A DNA stretch of 64,000 nucleotides from NCBI RefSeq assembly GCF_020510445.1, contig NZ_JAHBAG010000001.1, forward strand, positions 4,006,501 through 4,070,500, written 5' to 3'. The position numbers and the translations under genes were made by a program. Source of the stretch: Hydrogenophaga taeniospiralis. GTDB taxonomy: Bacteria > Pseudomonadota > Gammaproteobacteria > Burkholderiales > Burkholderiaceae_C. Shown here one piece after another: positions 56,462-64,000 of this stretch (positions are counted from its first letter, which is position 1; each line of letters starts with the position of its first letter). The notes under the pieces are model-generated. The model was not told the origin of the DNA and did no database searches. It saw only the letters and a list, made by a program, of their open reading frames with translations.

Positions 56462-57181
56462 TCAGATCATCGCACCATTGATGGAGATCACCTGTCCCGA
56501 AATGTAGGCCGCGCGGTCCGAGGCCAGGAAGGCCACCAAGTCCGCCACCTCTTCCGGGCGGCCCACACGCTGCATGGGCACGAGCTTCTTGACGGTATCG
56601 GCGTCGAAACTGCCGTCGATCATGCCGGTGGCGATCAGGCCGGGCGCGACCGCGTTCACCGTGACGCCGCGGCTGGCCAGCTCCAGCGCCAGCGACTTGC
56701 TCGCCGCGTGCAGCGCGCCCTTGGCGGCCGAGTAGTTGACCTGGCCTCGGTTGCCCGCGATCGCGGCCACCGACGAGATGCTGACGATGCGGCCCCAGCG
56801 CGTGCGCATCATGGGCATGGTCAGCGGTTGCGTGACGTTGAAAAAACCGTTGAGCGACACGTCCAGCACGCGGTCCCATTGCTCACCGCTCATGCCCGGG
56901 AACACCGCGTCGTCGTGGATGCCGGCGTTGTTCACCAGGATCTGGACCGCGCCCTCTTCCACCAGGCGCTCCAGGGCCGCCGCCGTGGCCTGGCGGTCGG
57001 TGACGTCGAACGCCACCGCCTGCGCGCTGCCACCCGCGGCCTGTATCTGCGCGACCAGCGCCTGCGCTTTTTCCAGGCCGCGGTTGGCGTGCACGATGAC
57101 GTGATGGCCGTCGGCGGCCAGCCTGCTGCAAATGGCGGCGCCGATGCCACCGCTGCCACCTGTGACCAGGGCTCGCTTCAT
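56462..57181 (-). CDS. 3-oxoacyl-ACP reductase (FabG-like)
   Basis: A 239-residue short-chain dehydrogenase. The NADP-binding motif is T-G-G-S-G-G-I-G, and Y150 and K154 lie in the Y-S-A-A-K catalytic motif; N-N-A-G-I follows the canonical pattern. It would reduce the beta-keto group during polyene chain building. It is the last gene of the minus-strand operon, 14 bases after the dehydratase stop. Confidence 0.9.
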   Translation of the reverse strand: MKRALVTGGSGGIGAAICSRLAADGHHVIVHANRGLEKAQALVAQIQAAGGSAQAVAFDVTDRQATAAALERLVEEGAVQILVNNAGIHDDAVFPGMSGEQWDRVLDVSLNGFFNVTQPLTMPMMRTRWGRIVSISSVAAIAGNRGQVNYSAAKGALHAASKSLALELASRGVTVNAVAPGLIATGMIDGSFDADTVKKLVPMQRVGRPEEVADLVAFLASDRAAYISGQVISINGAMI

Positions 57182-57195
57182 GGGGGTTGTTTCCT

Positions 57196-57630
57196 TCAAA
57201 GGGCTTGGGCGTCGAGCACCACGGACGCCCGGCCATCGAGCAGACAGCGGCCTTCGTGGAGCACCTGAAAACGGTAGAGGATGAGCGTGGCGTCGCCGCT
57301 GACGCGCTCGGCCCGCACCTCCAGCGCGCCGGCCAGATCGTCCAGCCGCGCCACGTGCATCTGCACGCCACGCACGCTGGTGAGGTAACCCAGGCGCGGG
57401 GGCTGCGCCGCAGGCGCCAGCAGCACGCCGTGCACGGCCATGGCCTGCGCGGTGTATTCGATGCCCGCCGCGATGCCCAGCCGGCCGTCGGCGCGCAGCG
57501 GGTGGTCGGCGGCGGTGTGGCTGTCGGCGCGGCACACGATGGTGGTGTCCGACCAGTCCAGCACCGCGTCGAGCAGGCACATGCGGCCCTGGTGCGGGAT
57601 GTGGGCGGCGATCCAGTCGTGGTCTAACAC
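57196..57630 (-). CDS. Hotdog-fold 3-hydroxyacyl-ACP dehydratase-like protein
   Basis: A 144-residue protein. The block I-P-H-Q-G-R-M-C-L-L-D-A-V resembles the FabA/FabZ-type hotdog dehydratase entry, with the His that acts in catalysis, and the aryl-polyene dehydratases of the ApeP kind. The start is taken as a GTG at 57630, overlapping the stop of the preceding gene by seven bases; the frame is open further upstream only as an overlap with the chain-length-factor gene. It should remove water from the reduced intermediate to give a double bond. Assignment rests on fold and neighbours. Confidence 0.8.
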   Translation of the reverse strand: MLDHDWIAAHIPHQGRMCLLDAVLDWSDTTIVCRADSHTAADHPLRADGRLGIAAGIEYTAQAMAVHGVLLAPAAQPPRLGYLTSVRGVQMHVARLDDLAGALEVRAERVSGDATLILYRFQVLHEGRCLLDGRASVVLDAQAL

Positions 57631-58466
57631 GGCCGCAGGTCCACCATCAGTTGCATCGGGGCCAGGTAGTCCAGGCAGACCGGGCCCGCCGCCCCGGTGG
57701 CCAGACGCTGCAGCAGCGGCAAGGCCCGCAGCGCAGGGATCTGCAGGCGCAGGGTCTCCAGACCGGCGTCGGCCAGCGTGTCGGCGGCTTCGGTGGTCGG
57801 TGTGACGCGTATCGAGGCCAGGGAACGTTCGCTGCGCACGTGGGAGAGCAGCAGGGCCACCCCGCCGCAGTCGGGCGTGTCGCGCTTGCTGTGCAGCGGT
57901 TCGGGGTATTCGCTGTCGTAGGCCACCAGCAGCACCGGCTGCTGATCGCAGGCCACCTGGGCCAGCGCGTCGAGCAGGCCCGCGCCCATGCTGGCGTCGT
58001 AGGCGCAGATCACCTGGCACGGCGCCATGCTGTGGGTGGCGATGCCCCAATAGCCGGCGGCCGCGTTGTGCACCGAGTTGTGAAAGCGCGTGGGCGAGAT
58101 CTGCCGGTCTTCGGTGGCCAGTTGCTCACACAGCGCATGGCAGTTGTGGCCGTCGGCCCCGGAGGCGGAGAACACCGTGGTCAGCGAGGCGACGTCGGCG
58201 CCGGCCTGCGCGGCGGCCTCCAGGCCCAGGCCCAGGCTCAGTTTGACGACACGGCTGGCGCGCCGGCGTTCGGCCGCGGGCAGCAGCGTGGGCACCGGCA
58301 ACAGCGAGGCCGCGCGGACAAAGGCCTGTTCGCCGCGCAACACCTCGCGCGCCGTTGGCCAGTCCGGCAGGCCGGGTGTGATCACACCAATGCCATCGAT
58401 CCAGGCGTGCAACGGGGTGTCTGCGGGCACGTCGGTGCCGGCCGGTTGGGTGGTGTGTGCGTTCAT
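57624..58466 (-). CDS. Beta-ketoacyl synthase-like chain-length factor
   Basis: A 280-residue protein of the ketosynthase N-terminal fold. Where ketosynthases have an active-site Cys in T-A-C-S-S-S, this protein has I-C-A-Y-D-A-S-M-G-A-G, with no Cys at the nucleophile position, and it lacks the C-terminal half of a full ketosynthase. That suggests a non-catalytic partner of the adjoining ketosynthase, like chain-length factors of type II systems. Its ATG overlaps the ketosynthase stop (ATGA). Confidence 0.78.
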   Translation of the reverse strand: MNAHTTQPAGTDVPADTPLHAWIDGIGVITPGLPDWPTAREVLRGEQAFVRAASLLPVPTLLPAAERRRASRVVKLSLGLGLEAAAQAGADVASLTTVFSASGADGHNCHALCEQLATEDRQISPTRFHNSVHNAAAGYWGIATHSMAPCQVICAYDASMGAGLLDALAQVACDQQPVLLVAYDSEYPEPLHSKRDTPDCGGVALLLSHVRSERSLASIRVTPTTEAADTLADAGLETLRLQIPALRALPLLQRLATGAAGPVCLDYLAPMQLMVDLRPC

Positions 58467-59653
58467 GCGGCCACCCCCAGCACCAGGCTGCAGTTGCTGC
58501 CGCCGAAACCGAAGGAATTGGACAGCACGCGCCGCACCGGGGCGGCCACGCTGTGGGTCTGGTAGCGGATCGGCAGGGTCGGGTCCAGCACCTGCGTGCC
58601 GGGGCTGCCCGGCAGTTGGCCATCGGTCAGCGCCAGCGCGCAGACCACCGCCCCCACGGCGCCCGCCGCGCCCAGGGTGTGGCCGGTGGCGCCCTTGGTG
58701 GAGTTGCAGGGCACCCGGTCGCCAAACAGGGCCTGTATCGCCAGGCCCTCGGCGGCGTCGTTCGCCGGGGTGGCGGTGCCGTGCAGGTTGATGTAGTCCA
58801 CCGCATCGGCGCCGATCCCCGCCGAACGCAGCGCGGCTTCCATGGCCATGCGGGCGCCCAGCCCTTGCGGGTGTGGCGCGGACATGTGGTACGCATCGCT
58901 CGACTCGCCCACGCCCATGAGCAGCACCGCGCCGGGCTCGGGCCGCGGGGCACGCTCCAGCAGACCGAAGGCCGCCCCCTCCCCGATGGAGATGCCGTCG
59001 CGCGCCACATCGTAGGGCCGGCAGGGCTGGGACGAGGTCAGTTGCAGCGAGGCAAAACCGTAGAGCGTGGTGAGGCACAGGGTGTCCACGCCGCCCACGA
59101 TGGCGGCGTCGATGGTGCCGAGCGCGAGCTGCCGGGCGGCGGCGGCGAACACCTTGGCGCTGGACGAACAGGCGGTGGAAATGGCCATGGCCATGCCTTC
59201 GAGCCCGAAGTAGTCGCGCGTGAATTCGGCCAGCGAAAAGGCGTTGTGCGTGTGCCGGTAGACGAAGTCGTCGGGCAAGGCGCCACTGACCGGGTCGCGG
59301 CGGCGGTAGGCCAGTTCGGTCTGCAGGATGCCGGCGGTGCTGGTGCCCAGAAACACGCCGACGCGGGTGCGGCCGTGGCGGGCCACCGCCTCGCGCACGC
59401 GGTCCGCGAAGCCGTCGGTTTCGAGTCCCATCTGCGTCAGGCGGTTGTTGCGGCAGTCGTGGCTCGCCAGCGCGGCGGGCAGGCGCTGCGCGTCCACGTC
59501 GGCCACCTCGCCGATCCAGGTGTCGAGTTCAACGGTCTCGAAGCGGCAGGGTTTCAGGCCGGAGCGGTTGCTGCGCAAGGCGTCGCGTGTGGCGTCCAGC
59601 CCCCTGCCCAGGCAGGTGGTCGCGGTGAAGGCGGAGAGCAGCAAAGGCGTCAC
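58463..59653 (-). CDS. Beta-ketoacyl-ACP synthase (FabF-like)
   Basis: A 396-residue ketosynthase. The nucleophile C162 is in I-S-T-A-C-S-S-S-A-K, and the two histidines are in N-L-H-G-T-A-T-P-A-N-D and T-K-G-A-T-G-H-T-L-G-A-A-G. It elongates the polyene chain with malonyl-ACP. The start is uncertain: a GTG at 59653 gives the family N terminus (V-T-P-L-L-L-S-A-F, Met at position 1), but the frame is open to 59770. A TAAAAT box on the minus strand (59680-59685) might form a secondary promoter in the 140-base gap to the previous gene. Confidence 0.9.
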   Translation of the reverse strand: MTPLLLSAFTATTCLGRGLDATRDALRSNRSGLKPCRFETVELDTWIGEVADVDAQRLPAALASHDCRNNRLTQMGLETDGFADRVREAVARHGRTRVGVFLGTSTAGILQTELAYRRRDPVSGALPDDFVYRHTHNAFSLAEFTRDYFGLEGMAMAISTACSSSAKVFAAAARQLALGTIDAAIVGGVDTLCLTTLYGFASLQLTSSQPCRPYDVARDGISIGEGAAFGLLERAPRPEPGAVLLMGVGESSDAYHMSAPHPQGLGARMAMEAALRSAGIGADAVDYINLHGTATPANDAAEGLAIQALFGDRVPCNSTKGATGHTLGAAGAVGAVVCALALTDGQLPGSPGTQVLDPTLPIRYQTHSVAAPVRRVLSNSFGFGGSNCSLVLGVAA

Positions 59654-59793
59654 AGAGAGCTTTGAAAAGGGAAACCCCGATTTTATGGGGTCCACCCCAC
59701 CACTCAGATCGGTGCACGCCACACTCGCATCGGGTTCGCCAAGGGTTTTCCCTGGCATGCGCCGTGCCAACCGGCCCTGAAAACGTGACGGTC

Positions 59794-60594
59794 TCAGGAA
59801 AGCGCGGCCTGCAGGGTGACAGGCCGAAGGTCTTGCTCGTTCAGGGTCTGCAACAGCGCGGGCAGGCTGGCCAGGATCACCGCCTGGCCATCGGGCGTGC
59901 GGGCCGAGTGCCCGTCGTGCATCAGCAGAATGTCGCCCGCGGCCAGCCCGCGGGTGAGCCGCGCCAGCACCCGCTGCGCATCGCCGGTGCGGGTGTCATA
60001 GGGGCGCCGCGTCCAGGCCGCCAGCCGCAGGTCCAGCGCAGCCAGCACCGGCTCCAGGAACGGGTTGCGCAAACCGGCGGTGGGGCGAAAGAACAACGGG
60101 GCCTGCCCGGTGATGTCGGCCAGCGTGGCCTGCGCCGCCGCGATGTCGGCCCGCATGCGCGCCGGCCCGAACACCGAGAACGCGTTGGAATGGCTGTCAC
60201 CGTGGTTTTCCACGCGGTGGCCGCGCGCCACGATCTCGCGGCACACGCCCGGGTATTGCCGGGCGCGCCGGCCGATGCAGAAGAAACTGGCCTTCGCCTG
60301 CGCGGCGTCCAGCAGGTCGAGCACGCGCGGCGTGACCTCGGGATCGGGCCCGTCGTCGATGGTCAGGGCGATTTCGCGCCGCGCCACCGCGCCAGCCGGC
60401 AAACGGGTGATGTTGGGCCCGAGCAGCGTGCAGCGCGGCAACAGACCGGCGGTGGACAGGACCGCGTGGTTGGCCAGCAGCGCGCCCAGCGCCCAGGGCC
60501 AGGCGGCGGGCACGGCCAGCGTGCCCAGCGCTGCGGCGCCGTGCACCACCAGGCTGGCTTTCAGTGTGGGTGAAGCGGTCCAGGGTCGGGGCAT
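59794..60594 (-). CDS. Polysaccharide deacetylase-like (NodB) protein
   Basis: A 266-residue protein with a hydrophobic N-terminal region (about 10-50) and a NodB homology domain. The metal motif is present: T-I-D-D-G-P-D and H-G-D-S-H-S-N. It may be a membrane-anchored deacetylase acting on the cell surface. Such a gene is not a core part of described aryl-polyene clusters as I recall them, although it is found in some. It lies three bases after the hydrolase gene. Confidence 0.83.
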   Translation of the reverse strand: MPRPWTASPTLKASLVVHGAAALGTLAVPAAWPWALGALLANHAVLSTAGLLPRCTLLGPNITRLPAGAVARREIALTIDDGPDPEVTPRVLDLLDAAQAKASFFCIGRRARQYPGVCREIVARGHRVENHGDSHSNAFSVFGPARMRADIAAAQATLADITGQAPLFFRPTAGLRNPFLEPVLAALDLRLAAWTRRPYDTRTGDAQRVLARLTRGLAAGDILLMHDGHSARTPDGQAVILASLPALLQTLNEQDLRPVTLQAALS

Positions 60595-60597
60595 GGG

Positions 60598-61233
60598 TCA
60601 GGCGGGGAAATGGCTGCGGTCGAGGAAGTCTGCCCACAACGCGCGCCAGACCGGCCAGTCGTGGCCGCCGGCCGGGGTGCAGGTGGTGGCGCCGGGCAGG
60701 CGCCCGGCCATCTGGTGCATGCCGTCGGCAAACCGGTCTTGCAGGCCATAGCCGAAATACACCGGCACGTCGATCTCGGGCTTCTTGAGCCAGCGCCAGG
60801 CGCGGAACTCCGGGTCTTCCAGCTGTTCGTTGCTGGGCTGCCAGGCGTCGAGCCCGCCGGCGCGCGCGATCGTGTTGGTGGTGATGCGGCTGCCTGGGTA
60901 CGGCGACAACAGGCACAACCCGTCCACCCGGCCCGCGCTTTCGGCCTGGTGGCACAGGGCGAGCAACCCGCCCAGGGAAATGCCGCCCAGCCAGACGCGC
61001 TGGTAGCGCTCACGCGCCGGGGCCAGCACGCCGTTTTCCAGCCGGTCCATGGCCGAGTGGCCACACGCGGCTTCGTGCCGCAGGTCCATCACCAGCAGAT
61101 CCAGCGCCAGACCGCGTTGGCGCACGGCGTCAAAAAGGCCGGCGTCCACGATCTCCTGCGGCCGCATCTGGGCGCCGGGCAGCAGCACCATCAGGGTCGA
61201 TGCGCCGCGGTGAAGGTGCAGAGCGCCGTCCAC
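60598..61233 (-). CDS. Alpha/beta hydrolase
   Basis: A 211-residue hydrolase. The nucleophile S86 is in W-L-G-G-I-S-L-G-G, the acid is likely the Asp in Y-G-L-Q-D-R-F, and the His lies in G-G-H-D-W. A GTG start is used at 61233, two bases after the MMPL stop region. It could act as a thioesterase or esterase that frees the product; the sequence does not tell. Cytoplasmic, as no signal peptide is seen. Confidence 0.8.
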   Translation of the reverse strand: MDGALHLHRGASTLMVLLPGAQMRPQEIVDAGLFDAVRQRGLALDLLVMDLRHEAACGHSAMDRLENGVLAPARERYQRVWLGGISLGGLLALCHQAESAGRVDGLCLLSPYPGSRITTNTIARAGGLDAWQPSNEQLEDPEFRAWRWLKKPEIDVPVYFGYGLQDRFADGMHQMAGRLPGATTCTPAGGHDWPVWRALWADFLDRSHFPA

Positions 61234-61235
61234 CC

Positions 61236-63572
61236 TTACCTCGCCCGTGCCGGGTACACCAGCACCGCCGACAACAGGATCGCCAGCAGGGCACCCGGCC
61301 CCACCGTGACCCCGACGGCATTGAGCACCGGCACGCTGGACAGCGCCAGCGCACCGAAACCGATCACGGTGGTCAGGGCGGCCACGACCATGGACAACAG
61401 GATTTCCGCGTCCAGCGGTTCGCCAGCGGCCGCACGGTCGAAGAACAGCGCGTAGTTGGAGCCCACCGCCACGATCAGCAGCATGCCGACCAGGTGCAGC
61501 AGGTGCAGGCGCTCGCCGATCAGGTGCAGCCCCGCGATCACGATCGCCACCGTCAGCACCAGCGTGAGCAGCACCCGCGCCAGCCGCCGCGCGGAGCGCA
61601 GGCTGAACGCCAGCAGGCCCACGATGGCCACGAAACCGGCCAGCGACAGGCTCACCGCCTCGCTCAGGTAACCCTGGTAGAGCGTGTCGAATTCGGACTT
61701 CATGTCCACGAACACGGCCCCGCTGCCCGCCAGCGCGGCACGCACCTGCTCCACCGGCAGCTCGCCGTCCTGCGCCTCGCTCGACGGGCGCAGCGGCAGC
61801 ATCGCGTTCCAGCCGTCCGGCCCCTGCGAGAGCAGGGAGTCGACCGCCAGCGCGAGGTCCGTGCCGTCCAGGTCCTTGCGCTGCAGAACGCCGCCGCGCC
61901 GCGCCGCCTCGACGTCTTCGATGAAGCCCCCGAGCTTGCCCGCGGACAGCGGTGAATCGCTCAACGCCTGCGACACCCGCGTCTGCAGCTCGCTGGCCGA
62001 AGGCAGGCTGGCCAGCCGCGCGGTCTGGCGCTGCACGCTGGGCAGAAAACGCGCCGGGCTGTCGTAGCCGCCGATGCGGCCATCGGCCACCAGCCGGTCG
62101 AGCTGCTCGCCGGCGCGCTCGGCGGCCTGCAAGGCGCTTTCCTGATCGGGCGCGGTCACGGTGACCATGTAGCGCGCGTCGGGCGCGCCCAGGTCGGAGC
62201 GCAAGCGTCCGTCGTTGGCCGCGTCCACTTGGTTGACGGTGGACAGCGCCGACAGGTTGGAATCCCAGAGCCCGTCGCGTTCGACGAACAGAAAAACGCA
62301 GGCCGCCAGGGCCAGCAGCGCCACCGGCAGACGCAGCCGGTGCGCCCGGCCCAGCGCCGCGAAAAGCCCATTCACGAAACGCCCCGGCACCGGCACGCGC
62401 ACATGTTCACCCGCCAGCGTGGGCAGGACAAAGCGGGTGACCAACGCGGCGGTGACCACGCCGGACAGGGCGTACAGCCCCAGCTGCGCCAGGCCCGGGA
62501 AGCCCGAGAACAGCAGCGCGCCGAAACCGAGCGCTGAGGTCAACACACCGAGCCGGATCGTGGGCCAGAACACCTCGCGCCAGCTCTTGAGCCCCTGGCG
62601 GCCGGACTGCACGAAAAAGTAGATGGCGTAGTCCACCGCTTCGCCGATCAGGGCCGAGCCAAAACCCACGGTGATGCCGAAGACCGTGCCGTGCACCAAA
62701 CTCACCACCACCACCCCGGCCAGCGCGCCGCTGGCCATCGGCAGCAGGCTCAGCGCGAGCAGGCGCCCCGAGCGGTACACCGCCAGCAGCACAACGATGA
62801 TGCCCAGGCTGCTCAACAGGAACAGGCGCGACACCTCGGCCTTGATGGTCGCGCGCGACTTCACGGCGAACTGGCCCGGTCCGGACAGGCTCAGCGTCAG
62901 CCCGCTCGCGCCGGCCTCCCCGGCGACGCGGGCGAAGGTGTCTTTCACCTGGGCGATGGCCGCTTCCTGGCCATCGGTGTCGGAGCCCAGCGCCCGCGTC
63001 TGCAGCAGCAGCATGGCGCGCTCACCGTCGCGCGAAGCCCAGACCCCGGCCCGGGTCTCGGGCTGGTCACCGGGGTTGAGCTGGTCCAGCACGGCCAGCA
63101 GCTCGCCCGTGGGGTCGCGCGTCAGATAGGGTTTGAACAGCATGCCCACGGGCGAGGCGAGCGTGTCGATGGCGTTGCCCACGGCGGCCCGCAGACCCTC
63201 GACCGTGAAGCGCTCCGGCGTCACCGCCGGGCTCAGCTGGTAGCGGTAGCGCACCAGGAAGTCGCGCTCGGCCCCCAGGCCTTCGATTTCACCGTTCTGG
63301 ACCGAGACAAACCCGGGCTGGCCCGCAAGCTGGCTGCGCAGTGCGCGCGACACCTTGGCCCGCGCCGCGGCGTCGCCCCCTTCGATGGCCACCATCAACA
63401 GGCGGGACACCGTGCCGTCCTTGAGCTGGCCGACCAGCACCTTCTGCTCGGCGCTCGGCTTGGAGGGCAGGAAAAACGACATGTCGGCCGAGAAATGGCT
63501 GTTCCAGACCACCGCAGCCCCAGCGGCCATGGCCAGCAGCCACAGACCAAAAACACGCAGCGCAGAACTCAT
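61236..63572 (-). CDS. MMPL/RND-family exporter
   Basis: A 778-residue membrane protein of the RND/MMPL type with about 12 helices in two halves and two large periplasmic loops. G-F-G-S-A-L-I-G-E-A-V-D-Y-A-I-Y and the second-half block S-N-Y-A-L-F-F-D-R are characteristic. In aryl-polyene and xanthomonadin clusters a protein of this kind moves the lipid-linked pigment across the inner membrane. The ATG overlaps the LolA-like stop codon (ATGA). Confidence 0.9.
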   Translation of the reverse strand: MSSALRVFGLWLLAMAAGAAVVWNSHFSADMSFFLPSKPSAEQKVLVGQLKDGTVSRLLMVAIEGGDAAARAKVSRALRSQLAGQPGFVSVQNGEIEGLGAERDFLVRYRYQLSPAVTPERFTVEGLRAAVGNAIDTLASPVGMLFKPYLTRDPTGELLAVLDQLNPGDQPETRAGVWASRDGERAMLLLQTRALGSDTDGQEAAIAQVKDTFARVAGEAGASGLTLSLSGPGQFAVKSRATIKAEVSRLFLLSSLGIIVVLLAVYRSGRLLALSLLPMASGALAGVVVVSLVHGTVFGITVGFGSALIGEAVDYAIYFFVQSGRQGLKSWREVFWPTIRLGVLTSALGFGALLFSGFPGLAQLGLYALSGVVTAALVTRFVLPTLAGEHVRVPVPGRFVNGLFAALGRAHRLRLPVALLALAACVFLFVERDGLWDSNLSALSTVNQVDAANDGRLRSDLGAPDARYMVTVTAPDQESALQAAERAGEQLDRLVADGRIGGYDSPARFLPSVQRQTARLASLPSASELQTRVSQALSDSPLSAGKLGGFIEDVEAARRGGVLQRKDLDGTDLALAVDSLLSQGPDGWNAMLPLRPSSEAQDGELPVEQVRAALAGSGAVFVDMKSEFDTLYQGYLSEAVSLSLAGFVAIVGLLAFSLRSARRLARVLLTLVLTVAIVIAGLHLIGERLHLLHLVGMLLIVAVGSNYALFFDRAAAGEPLDAEILLSMVVAALTTVIGFGALALSSVPVLNAVGVTVGPGALLAILLSAVLVYPARAR

Positions 63573-64000
63573 TGCGCTTCGATCGGTTCAATCGTGAGTT
63601 CGGAGCGGTCGCCATCGGTCTGCAGGTACTCGATCTTGCGCACCTGGCTCTGGGTCCCGCTGACGGTGATGCGTTGGAGCAAGGCGGCGATGCCCTGTTC
63701 GCTGGGCACCAGCACCAGCACCCACTGGCGGCTGTCGCCCGAGAGCTGCAGCGCGTAGTTCTGCTCCAGCGAGCGCCGGTTGCCCGAGAGCGTGCTGCGG
63801 ATGCTGTCGACAAAAGCCAGCGCTTCGGGCCGGCTGGCCAGGTTGATCGTCATGCGGCGCTTGTCGCGCTCCAGGATGAGCCGGCCCCCGTCGAGCACCA
63901 TGGTTTCGGGCTTGGGCAACAAGGTGTGCTTTTCCAGCCGGTCGGGCGGGGTGTAGCTCATCTCGCCCGAGGCCAGCAGGGGCTTGTCCAACAGCGCCAC
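63569..64000 (-). CDS. LolA-like outer-membrane lipoprotein carrier (partial)
   Basis: The C-terminal 143 residues of a LolA-type periplasmic carrier; the 5' end lies outside the window. The block K-P-E-T-M-V-L-D-G-G and R-R-M-T-I-N-L-A-S-R-P match LolA-like proteins of pigment clusters, which would carry a lipid-bound product to the outer membrane. It is the first gene seen of the minus-strand operon, which must continue upstream with the missing acyl carrier proteins and priming enzymes. Confidence 0.82.
   Translation of the reverse strand: MALLDKPLLASGEMSYTPPDRLEKHTLLPKPETMVLDGGRLILERDKRRMTINLASRPEALAFVDSIRSTLSGNRRSLEQNYALQLSGDSRQWVLVLVPSEQGIAALLQRITVSGTQSQVRKIEYLQTDGDRSELTIEPIEAQ

Overview
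The window is a stretch of high-GC Gram-negative chromosome. Gene order and protein types point to a betaproteobacterium of the Burkholderiales, most likely Comamonadaceae and perhaps Hydrogenophaga-like; the family call is inference from recognised proteins and from a dispersed repeat I associate with that family. I found no rRNA operon, CRISPR array, intact insertion sequence or prophage. One tRNA, one riboswitch and one decayed IS3-type transposase remnant are present.

Layout. 1-885: 3' end of a porin. 1026-6593: tripartite tricarboxylate transporter genes (tctC, tctB, tctA, minus strand) divergent from a two-component system (tctD, tctE), with a repeat inserted between tctD and tctE. 6612-7070: hslR. 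7141-9269: a poorly described operon of two DUF1326 proteins and one DUF2182 membrane protein, next to an IS3 remnant. 9723-15407: tRNA-Ser(GCU), lysC, tilS, accA, an alkA-type glycosylase and cysS, all on the minus strand. 15702-21151: TPR protein, L,D-transpeptidase, two cyclophilins, lpxH and mtfA. 21243-23990: a large DUF349 protein. 24720-27735: lytic transglycosylase, a ZTP riboswitch with glyA, and nrdR. 27896-35853: minor pilins, pilY1 and pilE, plus an opposed pseudopilin. 35925-41868: riboflavin operon with nusB, an aminotransferase and ybgC, running into tolQ-tolR-tolA (41910-43970). 43974-49895: hybrid sensor kinase and dnaE on the minus strand.

50054-64000 holds two facing, tightly overlapped operons that look like an aryl-polyene or xanthomonadin-type pigment locus. 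The plus-strand operon encodes a flavin-dependent halogenase-like protein, an OmpV-type porin, an acyltransferase, a glycosyltransferase, a methyltransferase and a cation/proton antiporter. The minus-strand operon, which continues beyond the window, encodes a LolA-like carrier, an MMPL exporter, an alpha/beta hydrolase, a polysaccharide deacetylase-like protein, a ketosynthase, a chain-length-factor-like protein, a hotdog dehydratase and a ketoreductase. Between them lies a small secreted protein with VMGG repeats.

The points I would look at first are the pigment locus with its halogenase-like gene, the DUF1326/DUF1326/DUF2182 operon, the 119-bp repeat insertion that has left a coupling mini-ORF between tctD and tctE, the VMGG protein, and RibBA with a degenerate cyclohydrolase domain.
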